This document shows positions 6,534-10,952 of a stretch of 10,952 nucleotides of DNA, in pieces; position 1 is the stretch's first letter, and every line of letters starts with the position of its first letter. The translations under genes and the position numbers were made by a program. Below the pieces are notes generated by a model that saw nothing but the letters and a program-made list of their open reading frames with translations, was not told the DNA's origin and did not search any database. Source of the stretch: Bacillota bacterium (GTDB lineage: Bacteria > Bacillota > Sulfobacillia > Sulfobacillales > Sulfobacillaceae); NCBI GenBank assembly GCA_023381095.1, contig JAMCTO010000252.1, positions 1 through 10,952 of the forward strand, given 5' to 3'.

Positions 6534-7079
6534 ACCCAATGTTTCAATTGTTAAGTGATGATTGGTATATATGCAAATATCTGCCGCGATGTCCAACGAT
6601 TTTCTCACAATCTCCTCAATCGCAGGAGTTTGATCTAAGGATGCGAAGGCCCGCGCCGCGGCCAACGCGTAACTGCCTCCGGAACCCACTGCAGCAATAT
6701 GGTCATCCGGCTCAATAACTTCCCCGGTCCCTGAGAGAATGAACAAGTCGTGGGTATCGGCCACGATCAACAGCGCCTCTAATTTCCCCAACATACGATC
6801 GGTTCGCCACTCGCGGCTCAAAGCCACCGCTGCTCGCGGCAAGTTGCCGTGGTGTTCTTCCAGTTTCCCTTCAAATCGTTCAAACAGCGTTAAGGCATCT
6901 GCAACCGCACCCGCAAACCCTGCAAGAATGGCCCCTTGGTAAAGGCGCCGGACCTTTCGCGCCGTATGCTTCATCACCGTATTTTGGCCAAAGGTTACCT
7001 GACCATCACCACCAACAACAGCCTTCCCATCTTTTACCATCGCCAAGATAGTGGTGCCATGAAACAGTGAGTCCCCCAT
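6531..7079 (-). CDS. hslV: HslV (ClpQ), peptidase subunit of the HslVU protease
   Basis: The protein has 182 residues from the ATG at 7079, seven bases after GGAGGG (7092-7087). A frame-compatible ATG at 7094 overlaps that ribosome-binding site and is less likely. The N-terminus reads [13 protein letters not shown]; the Thr after His-Gly (residue 9) should become the N-terminal nucleophile after loss of an eight-residue propeptide. This differs from Bacillus subtilis ClpQ, which uses an N-terminal Ser. Other family motifs are GGDGQVTFG (about 23-31), [11 protein letters not shown] (36-46), [19 protein letters not shown] (53-71), [11 protein letters not shown] and [15 protein letters not shown]. 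HslV forms a double hexamer that degrades proteins delivered by HslU. The gene starts 20 bases after xerC. Confidence 0.97.
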   Translation of the reverse strand: MGDSLFHGTTILAMVKDGKAVVGGDGQVTFGQNTVMKHTARKVRRLYQGAILAGFAGAVADALTLFERFEGKLEEHHGNLPRAAVALSREWRTDRMLGKLEALLIVADTHDLFILSGTGEVIEPDDHIAAVGSGGSYALAAARAFASLDQTPAIEEIVRKSLDIAADICIYTNHHLTIETLG

Positions 7080-7099
7080 AATTTGACCCTCCATAAATA

Positions 7100-7999
7100 T
7101 TACTCTAAATTGCGCCGAGCCCGCGGATGAGCCGCCTGGTACACTCGGGTCAGTTGGTCTTGCGAGACATGAGTGTAAATTTGCGTAGTACGCAAATTGG
7201 CGTGGCCAAGCAACTCCTGGACAATGCGTAAGTCGGCTCCGTTCATTAATAAATGGGTTGCGTAAGAATGGCGCAACCAGTGCGGACTAATGTTACGGCT
7301 TACCGCACTCCGCAACATAGTAATCTTGACGATGCGACGCACGCTGCGAGTGGTCAGTCGGCCGCCGCGACGATTGAGGAACAAAGCTTCGGTCGCAGTT
7401 TTCACCAAATAAGGACGCGACTCCGTCACATACCTGCGCAATGCCGTCAGGCCATATCGGCCCAAGGGCACCACACGCTCTTTACGTCCTTTGCCTGTCA
7501 CTTTAATCATCCCATCATCCCAAAAAATATCTCGGAGATTCATGTCCACCACTTCTTGACTGCGCAACCCCGCTCCATACATAGTTTCGATCAAACCCAA
7601 ATTGCGTACACCTAATGGGCCATGCTCCAGACAGGCTGTTTCCATCATCGCCGTGATCTCATCAATGGTCAATACTCGGGGCAAATGCGCGCGAAACTTG
7701 GGGGACAGCACCCGGCGGGCCGGATTAGTCGTTCGCAACCGCTCCTGTTCCAAGTAACGATAAAAAGAGCGGACCACCGATAACTTGCGAGACATGCTGC
7801 GAGCAGAGATCCCTGATTCCCCCAGTTGCAGCAACCAACGTCGGATGGCCTTGGCGTCAACCAAGTCTAAGTCTCCTATCTGTTCTTCGAATTGGAGCAA
7901 ATCCGACTCGTAGGCGCGCAATGTTTCAGCAGATCGCCCTTCCACTGCCCGTAGATGTCTAAGATAATCGGCAATCCAGGGACTAACTGGCTTGGACAT
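7100..7999 (-). CDS. xerC: Tyrosine recombinase XerC (CodV)
   Basis: The protein has 299 residues, standard for XerC/XerD. The ATG at 7999 follows AGGAGGG at seven bases and is preferred over an upstream alternative start at 8023. The N-terminal SAM-like core-binding domain (about 5-90) is followed by the catalytic domain. All active residues are present: Arg146 (GAGLRSQEV), Lys170 (GKGRKER), His240 and Arg243 ([12 protein letters not shown]), His266 (GHANLRTT) and nucleophile Tyr275 (IYTHVS). XerC works with XerD at dif to resolve chromosome dimers, aided by FtsK. In Bacillus the homologue next to clpQ is called codV. The first 17 bases overlap the end of a probable small gene. No integron, phage or transposon feature is near, so a housekeeping role is most likely. 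Assignment to XerC rather than XerD rests on gene context. Confidence 0.93.
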   Translation of the reverse strand: MSKPVSPWIADYLRHLRAVEGRSAETLRAYESDLLQFEEQIGDLDLVDAKAIRRWLLQLGESGISARSMSRKLSVVRSFYRYLEQERLRTTNPARRVLSPKFRAHLPRVLTIDEITAMMETACLEHGPLGVRNLGLIETMYGAGLRSQEVVDMNLRDIFWDDGMIKVTGKGRKERVVPLGRYGLTALRRYVTESRPYLVKTATEALFLNRRGGRLTTRSVRRIVKITMLRSAVSRNISPHWLRHSYATHLLMNGADLRIVQELLGHANLRTTQIYTHVSQDQLTRVYQAAHPRARRNLE

Positions 8000-8186
8000 T
8001 GGTGTGCCCTCCTGGCCCCGCAAAACACTCTAAGAGATCGATCAGCGCCTTTTCATGTAAAAGGCGCTGGCATTCATCACGAACCCGGACCAGGGATATT
8101 CCCTTAGCCATTGAGGCACTTCCCAAAGAGTTTAAGCACTCCACCCTTCCCACGGTGACTAGATCATTGGGCTTGTTCAGATTCAT
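7983..8186 (-). CDS. Probable small protein (67 aa) between topA and xerC, function unknown
   Basis: The frame opens at an ATG at 8186, eight bases after AGGAGGG, and ends at TAG 7983-7985. It overlaps the last 23 bases of topA and the first 17 bases of xerC, filling a gap of 164 bases that would otherwise be empty in a tightly packed operon. The peptide has no signal sequence or membrane helix; residues about 34-55 (RVRDECQRLLHEKALIDLLECF) look like an amphipathic helix with two cysteines. Codon choice looks similar to the neighbours. Against it, the ribosome-binding site also encodes the zinc-ribbon tail of TopA, and an 11-bp hairpin lies inside the frame. I recognise no family. It is not TrmFO, the gene found here in Bacillus. 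Confidence 0.5.
   Translation of the reverse strand: MNLNKPNDLVTVGRVECLNSLGSASMAKGISLVRVRDECQRLLHEKALIDLLECFAGPGGHTNVQAS
8043..8069. other. Perfect 11-bp stem-loop between topA and xerC
   Basis: CAGCGCCTTTT (8043-8053) and AAAAGGCGCTG (8059-8069) are exact reverse complements around a five-base loop. No T-run follows on either strand, so it is not a typical terminator. It could be an mRNA processing or stability element in the topA-xerC transcript, or a DNA site for a dimeric protein. Confidence 0.85.
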
Positions 8187-10278
8187 ACCCGCATCCCTCC
8201 TTAAGACAGAGGAAACTTTCGCGATGAGCACGGCGCTTGACTGCCATTGATGATCCACACTGAGGGCACACTTTATCCGTAGGTTGGTTCCAAGTCACAA
8301 AGTCGCATTCGGGAAATCCGCTGCATCCGTAAAAAGTGCGCCCCCTGCGGGTTCGGCGGATTACTAGCGGTTTTCCACAGCGAGGGCACAAGGCCGCGGT
8401 CTTTTCCAAATAAGGTTTGGTGAACTGGCATTCGGGATATCCCGTACAAGCCAAAAACTTTCCAAAACGTCCGTATTTGACTTCCATTGGTTTGCCGCAC
8501 TTCTCGCAGACTTCGTCCGTGCTTTCTTTAGGAAGTTCCAACTTTTCTACATCTGCTTCGGCACGCGCCAATTCTGCCGCAAATGGTGCATAAAATTGCC
8601 CCAGCACATCTTGCCATGCCATCTCGTTGGACTCCACTCGGTCCAATTGGCTCTCCACTTCTGCGGTGAACGCCGTATTCACGATTTCCGGAAAATATTC
8701 GCGTAAAAGCTCGACCACAACACATCCCAATGCTGTAGGTAATAGGCGCTTTTGGGACCGTTCGACATACTGCCGTTGCAATAAAGTTTCAATAATAGGG
8801 GCGTAGGTCGATGGCCTTCCAATTCCTAGTTCTTCCAGAGTCTTGACCAGCATGGCTTCGTTAAACCGCGCAGGCGGTTCTGTAAAGTGCTCCGCAGCAC
8901 TAATATGGGAAATCACCAACTCGGTTCCCTCGGCGACATCGGGCAGGGGACGCAATGACGAATCGAACTCTTTGTCAGAGTTGGCATCAGTGCCGTCCTG
9001 CGCTTCTAAATAGATTTCAGTAAATCCTTTAAACTTGATGACCGCGCCATGGGCTCGAAATTGCTCGCCATGCTCCGCCACTAACTCAATGGTGGTGGCA
9101 TCATATACCAAGGGTGCCATTTGGCTAGCGACAAATCGTTCCCAAATTAACCGGTAAAGACGCAATTGATCGCGATTCAAGCTATTCTTGAGTTGGTCAG
9201 GATGCCGAGTCAACACCGTTGGACGAATCGCCTCGTGGGCACCTTGGGATCCCACCGGATCCCGATTTGGCCGCGAGGTCATCTGATCTTTTAGGTAGGC
9301 GTCGCCATAATGCAACGAGATGTATCGTTTGGCCTCTGTTTCGGCTATGTCGGCTACCCGCACCGAGTCCGTGCGAATGTAGGTGACTAAACCTACGGTC
9401 CCTTCCCCGGCTACTTCTAGTCCTTCGTACAGTTGCTGCGCCAAGCTCATCGTCCGTTTTACCGAATACCCCAGACGTCTAGACGCCTCTTGCTGCAGTG
9501 TTGACGTGGTAAAAGCCGGTGCAGGAAATCGACGTCGTTCACGGGTCTTAACAGATTGCACCAATACCCGGGAACCAACCCCTACATGCCCAAGAACCAT
9601 TTCCACATCGGAAGCGCCGAGTCGGCCTTTTTCGCCCCGCGGTCCCACATAATCGGCTTGCAAAGAGAGTGCGCCTTGACCTGCTTCAAGGCTCGCCGTA
9701 AAATACTGCACCGGTACAAACGCTAAAATTTCATCTTCCCGGTCGACCAATAACTTAAGGGCAGCGGACTGAACCCTGCCCGCAGACAAGCCGGGCCGAA
9801 TTTTGTGCCATAGTAAGGGAGATAACTGGTATCCAACAACCCGATCCAATATCCTCCTCGCCTGTTGGGCATTAACTTTAGGCATATATACGGGGCGTGC
9901 ATTGCGAATGGCATGGCTCACCGCGTCTTTGGTAATTTCGTGAAATTCGATGCGCCGGGTGGCTTCCGGTTGAATGCCCAAAGCTTCCGCCAAGTGCCAC
10001 GAAATCGCTTCCCCTTCGCGGTCCGGGTCAGTAGCCAAGAATACCTTATCGGCCTTTTTGGCAGCATCCTTCAATTGCTTCAAAATTGGCCCTTTGCCGC
10101 GAATGGTAATATAACGCGGCGTAAAGCCATGCTCCACGTCTACCCCAAACTGACTCTTGGGCAGATCCCGTACATGGCCCATAGATGCTTTGACTTGGTA
10201 CCGCTTCCCTAAAAAGCGACTGATCGTTTTGGCCTTGGCTGGCGACTCCACGATAATTAACGGTTTGGCCTTAGGCAA
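8164..10278 (-). CDS. topA: DNA topoisomerase I (type IA)
   Basis: The protein has 704 residues and starts with TTG at 10278 behind a GGGGGG-rich ribosome-binding site; the next residues (IIVESPAKAKTI, 8-19) align with the family N-terminus, so no other start is needed. The TOPRIM domain has Glu11 and DPDREGE (84-90). The strand-passage core includes LSAGRVQSAAL (164-174), the active-site Tyr300 in TYIRTDS, GAHEAIRPT (346-354) and GIGRPSTYAPI (485-495). Three C-terminal zinc ribbons follow, with cysteines 591/594/611/617, 631/634/652/658 and 671/674/691/696. The enzyme relaxes negative supercoils by single-strand cutting and passage, and limits R-loops. It follows rnhB after 75 bases and has its own promoter candidate. 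In Bacillus trmFO stands between topA and codV; here only a small ORF does. Confidence 0.98.
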   Translation of the reverse strand: MPKAKPLIIVESPAKAKTISRFLGKRYQVKASMGHVRDLPKSQFGVDVEHGFTPRYITIRGKGPILKQLKDAAKKADKVFLATDPDREGEAISWHLAEALGIQPEATRRIEFHEITKDAVSHAIRNARPVYMPKVNAQQARRILDRVVGYQLSPLLWHKIRPGLSAGRVQSAALKLLVDREDEILAFVPVQYFTASLEAGQGALSLQADYVGPRGEKGRLGASDVEMVLGHVGVGSRVLVQSVKTRERRRFPAPAFTTSTLQQEASRRLGYSVKRTMSLAQQLYEGLEVAGEGTVGLVTYIRTDSVRVADIAETEAKRYISLHYGDAYLKDQMTSRPNRDPVGSQGAHEAIRPTVLTRHPDQLKNSLNRDQLRLYRLIWERFVASQMAPLVYDATTIELVAEHGEQFRAHGAVIKFKGFTEIYLEAQDGTDANSDKEFDSSLRPLPDVAEGTELVISHISAAEHFTEPPARFNEAMLVKTLEELGIGRPSTYAPIIETLLQRQYVERSQKRLLPTALGCVVVELLREYFPEIVNTAFTAEVESQLDRVESNEMAWQDVLGQFYAPFAAELARAEADVEKLELPKESTDEVCEKCGKPMEVKYGRFGKFLACTGYPECQFTKPYLEKTAALCPRCGKPLVIRRTRRGRTFYGCSGFPECDFVTWNQPTDKVCPQCGSSMAVKRRAHRESFLCLKEGCGYESEQAQ

Positions 10279-10307
10279 TCCTGCACCCCCCGCAATGACA
10301 TTGGTCT

Positions 10308-10316
10308 ATTATAACA
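10308..10316 (-). promoter_or_regulatory. Extended -10 promoter (TGtTATAAT) of topA
   Basis: A perfect TATAAT with an upstream TG reads leftward in the gap between rnhB and topA. No convincing -35 is seen. Transcription would start near 10301, inside the small palindrome CAATG-A-CATTG (10293-10303), giving a leader of about 23 bases. topA promoters in other bacteria respond to supercoiling; nothing here proves that. Confidence 0.55.
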
Positions 10317-10353
10317 AATTTCTCCAAGCTTCCTTTATATTGTTGACCTGACG

Positions 10354-10952
10354 CTACGGCTCATCCCAGTGGAAACTGCGGCGGTGACAAGGACTAGGGC
10401 CTAATTCTCGTAATCGCTTTCGATGCAAAACAGTCGGATAACCTTTATGCCGGGCGAAGCCATATCCCGGATAGACAACATCCAGCGCCTCCATATAACG
10501 GTCGCGGATGACTTTCGCGACAATGGATGCCGCCCCGATGCTTACCGACACCGCGTCCCCATGAGTAATCGATTGAACCATATAGGGTCCTTGAAGCGGC
10601 ATCGCGTCGCTGAGCACTACGTGGGGCGTAACCTCCATGGCTGTAATCGCCCGTTGCATCGCCACTTTGGATGCCTGATAAATATTTATTCGGTCGATGG
10701 TACGTGGCCCTACCATTCCTACGCCAACAGCCACCGCGTTATGTAAAATTTCCGGATAAAGTCTGGCACGGGCCAATGCCGTCAACGCCTTGGAATCGCG
10801 GATTCCCAGAACCGGGCAAGAAGGATCCAAGATCACCGCCGCGGCAACGACGGGTCCAGCCAAGGGCCCCCGTCCGACCTCATCGACCCCTGCCACCAAG
10901 CGGCTGGCCACCCAATAAGGAGTTTCATAGCGGGACAGCTCTTCCCACCAAG
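10354..10952 (-). CDS. rnhB: Ribonuclease HII, 5' end outside window
   Basis: The reading frame stays open to the right edge, so the start lies outside. A GTG at 10911 is in frame but has no ribosome-binding site, and the upstream residues WWEELSRYETPYW resemble the helix that precedes the core in longer RNase HII proteins. Counting from that GTG, the catalytic set is Asp10 and Glu11 (GVDEVGRG), Asp102 (LSDAMPL) and Asp137 (KVIRDRYM). Other motifs are IRDSK (37-41), SIGAASIVAKV (124-134) and GYGFARHKGYPT (149-160). The enzyme cuts RNA in RNA-DNA hybrids and starts removal of single ribonucleotides from DNA. In Bacillus relatives rnhB also lies near topA, commonly with dprA close by; no dprA lies between them here. 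Confidence 0.97.
   Translation of the reverse strand, partial: WWEELSRYETPYWVASRLVAGVDEVGRGPLAGPVVAAAVILDPSCPVLGIRDSKALTALARARLYPEILHNAVAVGVGMVGPRTIDRINIYQASKVAMQRAITAMEVTPHVVLSDAMPLQGPYMVQSITHGDAVSVSIGAASIVAKVIRDRYMEALDVVYPGYGFARHKGYPTVLHRKRLRELGPSPCHRRSFHWDEP

Noticed and set aside
7100..7999. Tyrosine recombinase as an integrase of a mobile element
   Set aside because: Its place between topA and hslV, standard XerC length and lack of attachment sites or cargo point to a housekeeping recombinase.

Overview
The window reads as chromosomal DNA from a Gram-positive, CodY-containing bacterium (Bacillota). Its backbone, read on the minus strand, is rnhB - topA - small ORF - xerC(codV) - hslV(clpQ) - hslU(clpY) - codY, the arrangement known from Bacillus and relatives. 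Protein divergence, near-50% GC by eye and the accessory genes recall deep-branching lineages such as Sulfobacillus. That placement is inference from memory, not a search result.

Layout. (1) Bases 1-2217, minus strand: a membrane-anchored LytR-CpsA-Psr (LCP) protein followed by a GH18-family lipoprotein that runs off the left edge. A 76-base gap between them carries a strong inverted repeat that would pair the second gene's Shine-Dalgarno sequence. (2) 2218-2444: a divergent promoter region with a consensus TATAAT for the LCP gene and an extended -10 for the rightward genes. (3) 2445-3927, plus strand: an AiiA-like metallo-beta-lactamase-fold lactonase followed 10 bases later by a short GT51 transglycosylase with an atypical active site. 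(4) 3928-4224: a convergent gap holding the codY terminator and some unexplained hairpins. (5) 4225-10952, minus strand: codY, hslU, hslV, xerC, a probable small overlapping gene, topA and the 3' part of rnhB. codY and topA each have their own extended -10 promoter candidate; hslV and hslU are tightly coupled.

How the genes work together. The left part is a cell-envelope module: LCP ligase, GH18 hydrolase and GT51 polymerase, with a possible signal-degrading lactonase inserted. The right part is housekeeping. RNase HII and topoisomerase I handle R-loops, ribonucleotides and supercoiling. XerC resolves chromosome dimers. HslVU is an ATP-dependent protease. CodY links GTP and branched-chain amino acid levels to transcription.

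No phage, CRISPR, insertion sequence or obvious new defence system is visible. The points most worth a second look are the SD-sequestering leader of the GH18 gene, the loss of a conserved catalytic Glu in the GT51 protein, the small overlapping gene with an 11-bp hairpin between topA and xerC, and a 24-bp inverted repeat starting exactly at base 1 that may be an assembly fold-back.
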